In this document: positions 1 through 8,288 of the stretch, in pieces
How the letters are laid out: each line of letters begins with the position of its first letter
Position numbering within the stretch: the first letter of the stretch is position 1
From: Pseudarthrobacter sp. W1I19
GTDB lineage: Bacteria > Actinomycetota > Actinomycetes > Actinomycetales > Micrococcaceae
Assembly (NCBI RefSeq): GCF_030817835.1
Contig: NZ_JAUSZR010000001.1
Location: forward strand, 1,116,001 to 1,180,000
Direction: 5' to 3'
Length of the DNA: 64,000 nt
Translations under genes and position numbers: made by a program
Notes under the pieces: generated by a model
What the model was told of the DNA's origin: nothing
The model's input: only the letters and a program-made list of their open reading frames with translations
The model's database searches: none

Positions 1-550
1 CTTTTTCGGCGAACATCTGGCTGAGCTGCTGCTTGGCGGCATCGTCGAGTTCATCCCAGTGCATGAGGTGGATGTGCTCATAGGCCAGGGCCGGGCGGAT
101 CTGCTCCGCGAAGACCTGGGCGTGGCGCTGCTGGAGCCGGTGTGCTTCCTCACCGATCTTTTCCAGCACCTCCACCGGGCTCAGGCCAGCGGGGGAGGGG
201 ACGGCCAGTCCCGTGGCGATGCGACGTTTCAGTCCCGCCACACGGACCATAAAGAACTCGTCCAGGTTGGAGGCGAAGATGGAGAGGAAGCTGACGCGTT
301 CCAGCAGGTGCAGCGTAGGGTCCTCGGCCAGTTCCAGGACGCGGGAGTTGAAGCTGAGCCAGCTCAGTTCACGGTCCAGGAAACGGTCCGGCCGGATATC
401 CCCGTCGGGCTCCAGGTTGGGTGCAAAGTCGGGGATGTCTATCCGGTCCTGCGTGGCCCGCGCTGCAGGAACCTCCGAGGAGCCGAAGCGCGCGCGCACC
501 GGAACTGGAGTCTCTTGGGACGTGGCTGCTCCGGAAGGTTCCGGGTTCAT
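1..550 (-). CDS. ppk: Polyphosphate kinase 1, N-terminal part (cut by window edge)
   Basis: PPK1 reversibly polymerises the terminal phosphate of ATP into inorganic polyphosphate. Only about the first 183 residues are present; the gene runs off the left edge. After a ~50-residue acidic/Pro-rich leader come the PPK1 N-domain signatures RFLDRELSWLSFNSRVLEL and FLSIFASNLDEFFMVRVAGL (roughly residues 53-110). The catalytic histidines lie in the missing part. The ATG at 550 is chosen because AAAGGAG sits 6 bases upstream. In many actinobacteria ppk lies near mshD or a NUDIX gene, which fits the next gene here. The family call is firm; activity cannot be judged from this fragment. Confidence 0.93.
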   Translation of the reverse strand, partial: MNPEPSGAATSQETPVPVRARFGSSEVPAARATQDRIDIPDFAPNLEPDGDIRPDRFLDRELSWLSFNSRVLELAEDPTLHLLERVSFLSIFASNLDEFFMVRVAGLKRRIATGLAVPSPAGLSPVEVLEKIGEEAHRLQQRHAQVFAEQIRPALAYEHIHLMHWDELDDAAKQQLSQMFAEK

Positions 551-679
551 GGCATCTCCTTTACCTGGCGCTTGATGCTGCCGTTTCCGGCCGGCGCGGT
601 TCTGTTTCAACCTTACAAGCATTCAATGCGGGAAGGCCCTTGATTTAGCGTCCCAGGACCCCGGGGTCAGGCGATTGGA

Positions 680-1648
680 CTAACCGGCCGCCGGGCCGTA
701 CATCACGTCCATGTCCCAGCGGGTAAAGCCCAGCCGCCGGTACAGGGCAACCGCCGGCGCGTTATCGGCGTCGACGTACAGCATGACGGCGTGCAGCCCC
801 AAGGACTGCAGGTGCTTGATGCCCGCCACCGTGAGGGCCTTGCCCAAACCCGATCCCTGGGCTTCCGGGGTCACGCCCACCACGTAGATCTCGCCCACGG
901 CGGGGTGGGTTCCGTGCCGGGGATGGACCTTGGTCCAGTGGTAACCCAGCAGCCGGCCGTCCCGGCCAACCGCCAGGAGGAAGCCCGCCGGATCGAACCA
1001 GGATTCGGCCATGCGGGCATCAAGGTCCGCCCGGGTGAGGCTGCCCTGCTCCGGGTGGTGCGCGAAGGCGGCGCGGTTGGCCGCCAGCCAGGCCTCCTCA
1101 TCCTGCCCCGGCACAAACGCGCGGATGCGCACCCCGTCCGGGAGGACGACGTCGGGAAGGTCCGCCGCCGTCGTCGTCATCCGCATCTTCCACAGTTCAC
1201 GCACGGGCACGTAGCCGTAGCGGGCGGCAAGATCCGCGGCCGCCTCGTGGTTGCCGTGGGACCAGGCCCTCAACCCGGCGAACCCCCGCCGGTCGCGCAG
1301 CACGCCTACCAGGCGGTCCGCCACGCCCTGGTTGCGGTAACTGGGATGTACCGCGATCTCCACCACCCCGGTTCCATCCGGCTCTTCCACCACAGCGGCG
1401 AACCCGGCCAGGTCCTGGCCGGAGGAGGGATCCGAGTCTTCATCCGGGGCGTACAGGGCCAGGGTCAGCACGTTGTGTTCGTTGGAATCCGCGGCGCGCA
1501 TGCTGATCAGGGTCTGTTCGGAAATGGACGGGTTACCGTCCGACTCTTCCGCCGCTGCCAGGAGGTTGCGGCAGTCTTTGAGCAGCTGCTGGTCAACCCC
1601 GCCTTGGACTGCATGGACGGGCCACTTCTCAGGGTGTGCTGGAGTCAT
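680..1648 (-). CDS. mshD: Mycothiol synthase (MshD acetyltransferase)
   Basis: Transfers acetyl from acetyl-CoA to Cys-GlcN-Ins, the last step of mycothiol synthesis in the cytosol. The 322 residues contain two GNAT domains (about 1-150 and 155-320), as in characterised MshD. The N-terminal domain shows VEIAVHPSYRNQGVADRLV and the C-terminal domain shows EIYVVGVTPEAQGSGLGKAL, both acetyl-CoA pyrophosphate-loop motifs. It ends with the family-typical LYRRLGFTRWDMDVMY. It lies 50 bases downstream of glnR on the same strand, the order known from mycobacteria (Rv0818-Rv0819), so cotranscription is likely. A TATAGC hexamer 8 bases before the ATG could give a leaderless transcript, but no clear -35 accompanies it. 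Confidence 0.95.
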   Translation of the reverse strand: MTPAHPEKWPVHAVQGGVDQQLLKDCRNLLAAAEESDGNPSISEQTLISMRAADSNEHNVLTLALYAPDEDSDPSSGQDLAGFAAVVEEPDGTGVVEIAVHPSYRNQGVADRLVGVLRDRRGFAGLRAWSHGNHEAAADLAARYGYVPVRELWKMRMTTTAADLPDVVLPDGVRIRAFVPGQDEEAWLAANRAAFAHHPEQGSLTRADLDARMAESWFDPAGFLLAVGRDGRLLGYHWTKVHPRHGTHPAVGEIYVVGVTPEAQGSGLGKALTVAGIKHLQSLGLHAVMLYVDADNAPAVALYRRLGFTRWDMDVMYGPAAG

Positions 1649-1698
1649 GAAGCAAGGCTATACGCCGATGGCCGCAGACGGACTGCCGTGGAGCCGGT

Positions 1699-2397
1699 TC
1701 AGGCTTCCGTCAGCTCGTCTTCCTGCTGCCGTACCAGGGTGAGCCGGTAGCCGACGTTGCGGACAGTGCTGATGAGGTTTTCGTGGTCGGCGCCCAGCTT
1801 GGCCCGCAGGCGCCGGACATGGACGTCCACCGTGCGGGTACCGCCATAGTAGTCGTAGCCCCACACCTCGGTGAGGAGCTGCTGGCGCGTGAACACGCGG
1901 CCCGGGTGCTGCGCCAAGTACTTCAGGAGCTCGAACTCCTTGAACGTCAGGTTCAGCGGCGCGCCGTTCACCCGGGCGGTGTAGCTCGCTTCGTCGATGA
2001 CCACCCCTGCAGCCCGGATCTCTGACGGCGCGTCCTCCTGGTCCGGGACGGCCCGGGCGACGGAGAGCCGGATACGGGCCTCCACTTCGGCGGGGCCGGC
2101 GGACTCGAGCACGATGTCGTCAACGGCCCAGGCAGAGGAAACGGCGGCCATGCCGCCTTCAGTCAGGATCAGCACGAGCGGTGCACTGAGGCCGGTGGCC
2201 TTCAGGAGCTGGGTGAGGGACCGGGCACCCACAAGGTCCTTGCGGGCATCGAGCAGTACGATGTCGCAGGGATCGGTCTCCAGCAGTGCTGTGGGCTCGG
2301 CGGGGAGGATGTGCACCCTGTGGTTCAGCAATTCCAAGGCAGGCAGGATGTCCACCGAAGAACCGGTGCTGTTCGTCAATAACAGGATGTGCGACAT
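1699..2397 (-). CDS. glnR: GlnR-type orphan winged-helix response regulator
   Basis: OmpR-family regulator of nitrogen metabolism; 232 residues. The receiver-like domain (about 1-110) begins [17 protein letters not shown], so the acidic pair that normally binds Mg2+ is replaced. Asp50 (in [11 protein letters not shown]) is kept, as in actinobacterial GlnR, which works without phosphorylation. The C-terminal winged helix (about 130-225) has [20 protein letters not shown] and the recognition-helix region [15 protein letters not shown]. The ATG at 2397 is preferred over longer in-frame starts because GGAGG lies 5 bases before it and the receiver fold begins there. The glnR-mshD pairing is syntenic with mycobacteria. 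No partner kinase gene is adjacent. Confidence 0.87.
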   Translation of the reverse strand: MSHILLLTNSTGSSVDILPALELLNHRVHILPAEPTALLETDPCDIVLLDARKDLVGARSLTQLLKATGLSAPLVLILTEGGMAAVSSAWAVDDIVLESAGPAEVEARIRLSVARAVPDQEDAPSEIRAAGVVIDEASYTARVNGAPLNLTFKEFELLKYLAQHPGRVFTRQQLLTEVWGYDYYGGTRTVDVHVRRLRAKLGADHENLISTVRNVGYRLTLVRQQEDELTEA

Positions 2398-2736
2398 TGT
2401 TCCTCCAAGGGCCGTCCGCGCATCGTTGGGCGACTGAACCGGATTCTCACCGGCCGGTACTGGCTCCCCGCCCCGGTTTTGGGCCACTGCCATCCGCAAT
2501 GATCCGGCTACCCCGGCAGGGAACTTAGCTGAGCCTTGAGTATACCCGGCGGGTCCGCCAGCGGCATGGATTGGCTTCGGACCACGGTACGTTTTGCGAC
2601 ATATCCGGTTCATATAAGGCAGGATTGGGGCAGGGCTGGATGCCCTGGCACTGAGGGCGGGCGCCGCCTTCCAACGTCAACGCAGGATGGGATGCAGCGC
2701 AGTGAGTGCACAGACTAAGCCCCGGCCGGGATCCGA
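2398..2736. promoter_or_regulatory. Divergent intergenic region between glnR and a membrane-protein gene
   Basis: 339 bases with no convincing gene. On the minus strand a TATACT -10 hexamer (2539-2544) would start a glnR transcript with a leader of about 135 bases; no good -35 is visible. On the plus strand TATAAG (2613-2618) could serve the gene at 2737. I see no terminator or repeat. Promoter assignments are by eye only. Confidence 0.4.
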
Positions 2737-3504
2737 ATGACGGCGGAACTTCAGGCACCCGCGCGCTCCCTGGGTTCATGGACCATTGGCGTGGCGGGCC
2801 TTGCCGGACTGGCAGCGATCGTTGGCGGGGTCTATGCGTCCCGGGAGGCCCTTGTGGCCGTTGCAGTGGCCATCGCAGCCGGTGTTGGCATCGGCTGGCC
2901 GCATTTCCTCCGGATTCCCGCCAAGAAGACCCTCGCCGCCGTGATTGGCCTGGCCGGCGCCGGATCCGCTGTGGCCGCCGCCTACGCGCCCGCTCCCGGG
3001 TTCCTGGATTGGACGCCGCCCTTTATTGCGCTCGGAATCATGGCGGTGTTTGTAGTGCAGCTCATCCGCGGGACCGGTCAGGCGCAGCGGCTGGAGTCCA
3101 CCCTCGGATGTTCCGTGGGAGTGCTGCTGTCCTGTTTGGGCGGCGGGTGGATCGCCGGTGCAAGGTTCAACGGGGTCCGCGAGATGCTGCTCGTGGCGGC
3201 CATCAGCGCGGCGGTTGCCCTGCTGGCGGGGCTGATCCGCTGGCCGGACAGCATCGTGGCTCCCCTGGGGATTGTCCTGGCCGGACTTGCCGGGCCGCTT
3301 GCCGGACTGGTTCTTTCCGACATCGCCGTGCTCCCGGCCGCGATTTTCGGTGTGGTGGTGGGTGCTGTGCTCGTGAGCTTCCGCCGTCTTGTTACCCTGC
3401 GGGGGGCGCCCCTAAATGTTCCTGCTGCCCTTAGCATGGGGCTGGCGCCTGTTTCGGCAGTAGGTTCTCTGGCCTACTTCATAGACAAACTACTCATCTA
3501 CTAA
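2737..3504 (+). CDS. Polytopic membrane protein of unknown function
   Basis: 255 residues, almost entirely hydrophobic: about eight predicted membrane segments separated by short loops, with a short soluble N-terminus and no signal peptide or enzyme motif. Segments are rich in Gly/Ala/Val (for example LAGLAGPLAGLVLSDIAVL). I do not recognise a named family. It is followed 16 bases later by a tiny membrane peptide gene and then a nitrobindin-like gene on the same strand, so the three may be cotranscribed. The ATG has a weak ribosome site (CCGGGAT), but no better upstream start is seen. Confidence 0.75.
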   Translation: MTAELQAPARSLGSWTIGVAGLAGLAAIVGGVYASREALVAVAVAIAAGVGIGWPHFLRIPAKKTLAAVIGLAGAGSAVAAAYAPAPGFLDWTPPFIALGIMAVFVVQLIRGTGQAQRLESTLGCSVGVLLSCLGGGWIAGARFNGVREMLLVAAISAAVALLAGLIRWPDSIVAPLGIVLAGLAGPLAGLVLSDIAVLPAAIFGVVVGAVLVSFRRLVTLRGAPLNVPAALSMGLAPVSAVGSLAYFIDKLLIY

Positions 3505-3520
3505 CGGTTAGGATGGCATC

Positions 3521-3634
3521 ATGTCCGTACTTGCTTTTGAAATTTTCTTCCTTGTCCTGCTCGGCATCGCCAGCCTGTCCATGGCGTGGTTTGCCGGCTT
3601 TGTGGTCTACCGCCTCTTCAAAGGCCAGAAGTAG
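3521..3634 (+). CDS. 37-residue single-pass membrane peptide
   Basis: Short ORF with ATG at 3521 and TAG at 3632-3634. It encodes MSVLAFEIFFLVLLGIASLS followed by MAWFAGFVVYRLFKGQK, a single hydrophobic segment of about 27 residues ending in a basic tail (RLFKGQK), typical of a small inner-membrane peptide with its positive end in the cytosol. It lies 16 bases after the preceding membrane-protein gene and 38 bases before the next, all on the plus strand. No function is known to me. The codon pattern and fit between genes make it a likely real gene. Confidence 0.65.
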   Translation: MSVLAFEIFFLVLLGIASLSMAWFAGFVVYRLFKGQK

Positions 3635-3672
3635 ACCCTTTCCGGAGCTAGCCGTTTTCCGAGGTAATTGCT

Positions 3673-4281
3673 GTGCCGATTGATATTCCCACAGATCTGA
3701 CTCCAGAACTTGTCCCGCTTTCCTGGCTCATTGGTGAGTGGGAGGGCCGCGGCCGGCTGGGCAGCGGGGACGAGGACTCGGAGCACTTCCTGCAGCACGT
3801 GTCGTTCACGCACAACGGGCTGCCGTACCTGCAGTACCGTGCGGAGAGCTGGCTGACGGACGACGACGGCACGCGGCTGCGGCCGCTGACGGTCGAGACC
3901 GGCTTCTGGGCACTTGAGCGCAAACAGCTGGATGCCGACGGCGGCCCCGGCCTCATTCCGGCAGACATTGTGCCGGCGCTGAAGAGCGCAGACGAAGTGG
4001 AAGCCCTGCGCAACAGCGAGGGCGGCTTCGACATCTCCGTGTCCATTTCGCACCCTGGGGGCATCTCGGAGCTGTACTACGGGCAGATCAAGGGTCCGCA
4101 GATCCAGCTCACCACGGATATGGTGATGCGCGGAAGCCATTCCAAGGACTACAGTGCTGCCACGCGGATCTTCGGACTGGTGGACGGAAACCTGCTCTGG
4201 CGCTGGGATGTGGCGGTTGGCGGCAAGGAAGGCAAAGGGCTTGAAGCCCATGCGTCTGCCTTCCTCAAAAAAGTATCCTGA
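3673..4281 (+). CDS. Nitrobindin-like heme-binding beta-barrel protein (FABP/DUF1794 family)
   Basis: 202 residues. The family forms a ten-stranded barrel binding ferric heme through a C-terminal histidine; proposed roles are NO or peroxynitrite handling. The signature WLIGEWEGRGRLG (about 18-30) matches the GxWxGxG motif, and the likely proximal His lies in GLEAHASAFLKKV near the C-terminus. Length is close to other actinobacterial members. The GTG start at 3673 follows GAGG by about 8 bases. The neighbours are a flavodoxin-fold protein and a YgfZ protein, suggesting a redox/iron-related cluster; this is inference. No signal peptide, so cytosolic. Confidence 0.85.
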   Translation: MPIDIPTDLTPELVPLSWLIGEWEGRGRLGSGDEDSEHFLQHVSFTHNGLPYLQYRAESWLTDDDGTRLRPLTVETGFWALERKQLDADGGPGLIPADIVPALKSADEVEALRNSEGGFDISVSISHPGGISELYYGQIKGPQIQLTTDMVMRGSHSKDYSAATRIFGLVDGNLLWRWDVAVGGKEGKGLEAHASAFLKKVS

Positions 4282-4313
4282 CCACCCCAGAGGAACGAAG
4301 GAAGGGCGCGGCA

Positions 4314-5054
4314 ATGGAGGATCCCGGGAACCTGCAGGCGCCGCGGCACGGGCGGGATTACAGCGACCTGAAGGCCGTTTTCTTCAACGGGACCCTCAAG
4401 AGATCACCGCAGACCTCCAACACTGACGGCCTGATCACCATCAGCCGTCTGATCATGGAAAAGCAGGGCGTCAGCACACGCGTGATCCGCACCGTGGACC
4501 ATGACATCGCCAGCGGCGTGTACCCGGACATGACCCAGTACGGCTGGCCCACGGACGAATGGCCCCAGCTGTATCCGGCGGTGCAGGAAGCGGACATCGT
4601 GGTGGTGGCCGGGCCCATTTGGCTCGGCGACAACTCCTCCCAGACCAAGAAGCTCATCGAACGCCTTTACGCCCACTCCGGCGAACTCAACAGCAAGGGC
4701 CAGTGGGCGTTCTACCCGAAGGCGGGCGGCTGCCTGATCACGGGCAACGAGGACGGCATCAAGCACTGCGCCATGAATGTCCTGTACAGCCTGCAGCACA
4801 TTGGCTTCAGCATTCCACCGCAGGCGGATGCCGGCTGGATCGGGCCTGTTGGTCCGGGCCCGAGCTACCTTGACGAGGGCTCCGGCGGTCCCGAAACCGA
4901 CTTCACCAACCGGAACGCCACGTTTATGACCTGGAACCTCCTGCACCTGGCCCGGATCCTCAAGGACGCCGGCGGATACCCGGACTACGGCAATCTCCCC
5001 AAGGAATGGGCCGCCGGAACACGCTTCGATTTTGAAAACCCGGAATACCGCTAG
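4314..5054 (+). CDS. Flavodoxin-fold NAD(P)H-dependent oxidoreductase
   Basis: 246 residues with a flavodoxin-like fold: phosphate-binding strand/loop AVFFNGTLKRSPQTSNTDGL (about 21-42) and a second FMN contact at VVVAGPIWLGDNSSQTKKLI (about 96-115). This pattern is that of the NADPH-dependent FMN reductase/flavodoxin family. The substrate cannot be inferred. ATG follows GAAGG by about 12 bases and the gene starts 32 bases after the nitrobindin-like gene, so cotranscription is likely. A flavin reductase beside a heme-binding barrel could supply electrons to it, but nothing in the sequence proves this. Confidence 0.82.
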   Translation: MEDPGNLQAPRHGRDYSDLKAVFFNGTLKRSPQTSNTDGLITISRLIMEKQGVSTRVIRTVDHDIASGVYPDMTQYGWPTDEWPQLYPAVQEADIVVVAGPIWLGDNSSQTKKLIERLYAHSGELNSKGQWAFYPKAGGCLITGNEDGIKHCAMNVLYSLQHIGFSIPPQADAGWIGPVGPGPSYLDEGSGGPETDFTNRNATFMTWNLLHLARILKDAGGYPDYGNLPKEWAAGTRFDFENPEYR

Positions 5055-5090
5055 CCACTCCGGCCGGTGGTTGGGCGGCCGCAGGCCGTC

Positions 5091-5113
5091 CGGTGGTTGA
5101 GCTTGTCGAAACC
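5091..5113 (+). repeat. REP-like element, family A (copy 1)
   Basis: CGGTGGTTGAGCTTGTCGAAACC between the flavodoxin-fold gene and ygfZ. Its core GGTTGAGCTTGTCGAAACC recurs at 28731, 52708 and 58114-58174. It is preceded at about 5063 by a truncated half copy (CCGGTGGTTGGGCGGCC) and a GC-rich hairpin. Confidence 0.8.
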
Positions 5114-5187
5114 TCTGGATCTTCACACGCTCGATCAGCGCCAAGCCAACCCGGAATACTCCCTGACTAAAGGACGTTGCCCCCAGT

Positions 5188-6270
5188 ATGACTACTCCCA
5201 GCCCCCTGTTGTCGCGCCCCGGAGCCGTTGAGGCGGCCGGTGCGGATGCCGGCGTCGCGGCCCACTATGGCGAGCCGCTGCGCGAGCAGCGCGCCCTCGC
5301 AGCCGGTACCGCCGTCGTCGACCTCTCCTCCCGCGGCGTGGTGACGGTCACCGGGCCGGACCGCCTGAGCTGGCTCAACACTCTGTCCTCCCAGCAGGTC
5401 AGCGGCCTGCAGCCGGGAGAGTCCAGCGAGCTGCTCCTCCTGAGCGTGCAGGGCAGGATTGACTTCGACGCCCGGGTGATTGACGACGGCGGGTCCACCT
5501 GGCTGATCGTGGAGGGCTCCGAAGCTGCCCCGCTGGCGGAGTTCCTCAACAGGATGAAATTCATGCTGCGGGTGGAGATCGCCGACGTCTCGGCCGACTG
5601 GGCCGTAGTGGGGAGCACCAGGGCTGTTCCCGAGTGGTCGGAACGGCTTGTCTGGCAGGACCCGTGGCCCCATGTATCCGCAGGCGGGTACTCCTACGCA
5701 ACGGTTGCAGAGGAAAACCATCCCGGGCTCGAGCGCCCGTGGTTTGAATACCTGGTTCCTGCCGCCGGGCTGGAAGATGCTTTGGACGGGCGCGCCCTGG
5801 CCGGGGTCCTCGCCGCCGAAGCCCTGCGCGTGGCTGCCTGGCGTCCCCGCATCGGTGCCGAAACGGACGACAAGACCATCCCGCACGAACTGGATCTCCT
5901 CCGCACCGCAGTCCACCTGGCCAAGGGCTGCTACAAGGGCCAGGAAACCATCGCGCGCGTGCACAACCTGGGACACCCGCCGCGGCGGCTCGTGTTCCTC
6001 CAGCTCGACGGCTCACAGCACACGCTGCCCGAGGCCGGCAGCCCGGTCCTGGTGGGGGAGCGGAAGGTGGGAGCGGTGACGTCCGTGGCGCAGCATTACG
6101 AGATGGGCCCGGTTGCCCTGGCAGTCATAAAGCGTTCAGTGGCGGCGGATGAAATACTGACGGTCCTGGACGGGGACGAGCCGTACCCTGCCGCCCAGGA
6201 ACTGATCGTTGCCCCGGACGCCGGCCAGGTGGTGGGGCGCCAAACCGGATTCCTCAAGGGGCCACGCTGA
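5188..6270 (+). CDS. ygfZ: YgfZ/GcvT-type folate-binding protein
   Basis: 360 residues related to the T-protein of glycine cleavage but carrying the YgfZ signature KGCYKGQETIARVHNLGHPP, with the conserved Cys at 248. YgfZ family proteins bind tetrahydrofolate and support assembly or repair of some Fe-S enzymes. Glycine-cleavage catalysis is not expected. Domain order: folate-binding N-domain (about 25-230), signature helix, C-terminal barrel (about 270-355). The stop TGA overlaps the next ATG by one base (TGATG), so the ankyrin gene is translationally coupled. The start follows ACGTTGCCCCCAGT, with no clear ribosome site. Confidence 0.88.
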   Translation: MTTPSPLLSRPGAVEAAGADAGVAAHYGEPLREQRALAAGTAVVDLSSRGVVTVTGPDRLSWLNTLSSQQVSGLQPGESSELLLLSVQGRIDFDARVIDDGGSTWLIVEGSEAAPLAEFLNRMKFMLRVEIADVSADWAVVGSTRAVPEWSERLVWQDPWPHVSAGGYSYATVAEENHPGLERPWFEYLVPAAGLEDALDGRALAGVLAAEALRVAAWRPRIGAETDDKTIPHELDLLRTAVHLAKGCYKGQETIARVHNLGHPPRRLVFLQLDGSQHTLPEAGSPVLVGERKVGAVTSVAQHYEMGPVALAVIKRSVAADEILTVLDGDEPYPAAQELIVAPDAGQVVGRQTGFLKGPR

Positions 6271-6725
6271 TGACTGACAACGCCGCTGTACCGTCCAACC
6301 CTGCACCGTCCAACCCTGTACCGTCCAACTCTCCCGGGGCCAGCGGTGGTCCCGACGATGAAACGCTTGCCTTGGCGCACACGCTCTTCCAGGCAGCCAG
6401 GGAGGGGGACTCGGCTTTGCTGGGCGCGTATCTCGACGCCGGCGCTCCCGCCACCTTGACCAACGAGGCTGGCGATTCCCTGTTGATGCTCGCCGCCTAC
6501 CACGGCCACGCAGAGACTGTTCAGCTGATCCTGAAACACGGCGCCGAGGCGAATACCGCCAACGACCGGGGACAGACCCCGCTGGCCGGAGCCGCGTTCA
6601 AGGGCTACACCGATGTTGCCCGTGTCCTGCTGGACGCCGGCGCAGACCCGGACGCGGGATCACCGTCGGCCCGAGCCGCCGCCCAAATGTTCGCCCGCAC
6701 GGAGATCCTGAATCTCCTGGGCTAG
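6270..6725 (+). CDS. Ankyrin-repeat protein
   Basis: 151 residues. The N-terminal ~35 are low-complexity Pro/Ser/Asn (PSNPAPSNPVPSNS, from a 15-base tandem repeat). Then come three ankyrin units: DSALLGAYLDAGAPATLTNE, SLLMLAAYHGHAETVQLILK followed by HGAEANTANDRGQTPLAGAA, and YTDVARVLLDAGADPDAGSP. Ankyrin domains bind other proteins; the partner is unknown. It overlaps the ygfZ stop by one base, so the two are probably coexpressed. Cytosolic, no signal peptide. Confidence 0.87.
   Translation: MTDNAAVPSNPAPSNPVPSNSPGASGGPDDETLALAHTLFQAAREGDSALLGAYLDAGAPATLTNEAGDSLLMLAAYHGHAETVQLILKHGAEANTANDRGQTPLAGAAFKGYTDVARVLLDAGADPDAGSPSARAAAQMFARTEILNLLG
6291..6335 (+). repeat. 15-base tandem repeat, three copies, in the ankyrin gene
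   Basis: Units CCGTCCAACCCTGCA, CCGTCCAACCCTGTA and CCGTCCAACTCTCCC encode the flexible N-terminal PSNPA-type repeat. Being in frame, copy-number change would only lengthen or shorten the linker. Confidence 0.85.
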
Positions 6726-6773
6726 GATCACCGGGTCCCGCCCGGCCGCAACACCCTGACGAAAGATGCCCGA

Positions 6774-8288
6774 GTGGAAAACGTAGCAAAGCCCTGGCCG
6801 GCCCTGTGGTCCCTGGTGATCGGGTTCTTTATGATCCTGATCGACAGCACCATCGTGTCCGTGGCCAACCCGCGGATCATGGAAAGCCTGGATGCGGACA
6901 TCAATGCGGTCATCTGGGTGACCAGCGCCTACCTGCTGGCCTACGCAGTCCCGCTGCTGATCACGGGCAGGCTCGGCGACCGGTTCGGGCCCAAGAAGCT
7001 CTATCTTCTGGGCCTTGTGGTGTTTACGCTGGCCTCGCTGTGGTGCGGACTGTCCGCCAATGTCGAGACCCTCATTGCGGCACGGGTGCTGCAGGGCCTT
7101 GGTGCGGCAATTATGACTCCGCAGACCATGGCCGTCATCACGCGGATCTTTCCGCCGGACAGGCGCGGGGCGGCAATGTCCATCTGGGGAGCAACCGCCG
7201 GTATGGCCACGCTTGTGGGGCCGATCCTGGGCGGCGTCCTGGTGGACGGCCTTGGCTGGGAATGGATCTTCTTTATCAACGTCCCGGTCGGCGTAGTGGG
7301 CTTTATCCTCGCCTGGCGCAACGTCCCCGCCCTCAGCACCCATCCGCACCGGTTCGATATCCCCGGCGTCCTGCTCAGCGCCGTCGGACTCTTCCTGCTG
7401 GTTTTCGGCATCCAGGAAGGCGAGACATACAACTGGGGCACCATCACAGGGCCTGTGAGCGTATGGGGCCTGATCATCGCGGGCATCGCCGTCCTGGTCC
7501 TGTTTGTCCTGTGGCAACGCTTCAATAAGGGCGAACCGCTGTTGCCGCTGGCCCTCTTCCGGGACCGGAACTTTTCCCTTGCCAACCTTGGAATCACCCT
7601 GGTGGGCTTTACGGTGACTGCCTTCACCCTGCCGCTGATTTTCTATTACCAACTGGTCCGTGGCCTCACGCCCACCCAGTCAGCCCTCCTGATGGTGCCC
7701 ATGGCGCTGATCTCCGGTGGTCTGGCGCCCGTGGTGGGGAAGATCGTGGACCGGGTCAACCCGAAGTATCTCGCCGCTGGCGGTTTGACCCTGATGGCTG
7801 TGTCGCTGATCTGGAACTCGGTCCTGATGCAGCCGGACACGCCCATTTTGATGTTCCTGCTGCCCAGCGCCGTCCTGGGACTTGCCAATGCGGGCATTTG
7901 GGCGCCATTGAGCACCACCGCCACCCGCAACCTGCCACCGCGCCAGGCCGGTGCCGGTTCGGGGGTCTACAACACCACACGCCAGTTCGGGGCGGTTCTG
8001 GGCAGCGCTGCTATCGCCGTGCTGATCCAGTCCCGGCTGGCTGCCGAGCTTCCCACGGGCGGACCGGGCGGAGCTGCCGGCGAGGGCATGGCGTTTTCGG
8101 GCAGCCTGCCGGAGGCCCTCCACAGCGGATTCGCGACGGCGATGGGCCAGTCCATCCTGCTGCCCGCCGGAGTGATCCTGGTCGGGGCAGCAGTGGCACT
8201 GTTCTTTGCCAAGCCGCAGCCGGTTCAGGGCTGGGGCAGCGCCACCCCGTCAGCCAAGGTGGACGCTGGTCTGGATTCCGCCGGCTGA
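6774..8288 (+). CDS. MFS drug exporter, DHA2 (14-TM) family
   Basis: 504 residues with about 14 hydrophobic segments, typical of proton-coupled DHA2 multidrug exporters (EmrB/QacA type). Seen motifs: N-terminal MILIDSTIVSVANPRIM, motif A GRLGDRFGPKKLYLLGLVVF between TM2 and TM3, and motif C-like GPILGGVLVDGLGWEWIFFI in TM5. The substrate is unknown. The GTG start at 6774 gives the proper N-terminus; the nearby ATG at 6766 is out of frame. The 3' end overlaps the convergent GNAT gene by 39 bases. Confidence 0.9.
   Translation: MENVAKPWPALWSLVIGFFMILIDSTIVSVANPRIMESLDADINAVIWVTSAYLLAYAVPLLITGRLGDRFGPKKLYLLGLVVFTLASLWCGLSANVETLIAARVLQGLGAAIMTPQTMAVITRIFPPDRRGAAMSIWGATAGMATLVGPILGGVLVDGLGWEWIFFINVPVGVVGFILAWRNVPALSTHPHRFDIPGVLLSAVGLFLLVFGIQEGETYNWGTITGPVSVWGLIIAGIAVLVLFVLWQRFNKGEPLLPLALFRDRNFSLANLGITLVGFTVTAFTLPLIFYYQLVRGLTPTQSALLMVPMALISGGLAPVVGKIVDRVNPKYLAAGGLTLMAVSLIWNSVLMQPDTPILMFLLPSAVLGLANAGIWAPLSTTATRNLPPRQAGAGSGVYNTTRQFGAVLGSAAIAVLIQSRLAAELPTGGPGGAAGEGMAFSGSLPEALHSGFATAMGQSILLPAGVILVGAAVALFFAKPQPVQGWGSATPSAKVDAGLDSAG

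Noticed and set aside
59..643. Plus-strand frames over the left edge
   Set aside because: The minus strand encodes a clear polyphosphate kinase N-terminus with a ribosome site, so the plus frames are antisense shadows.
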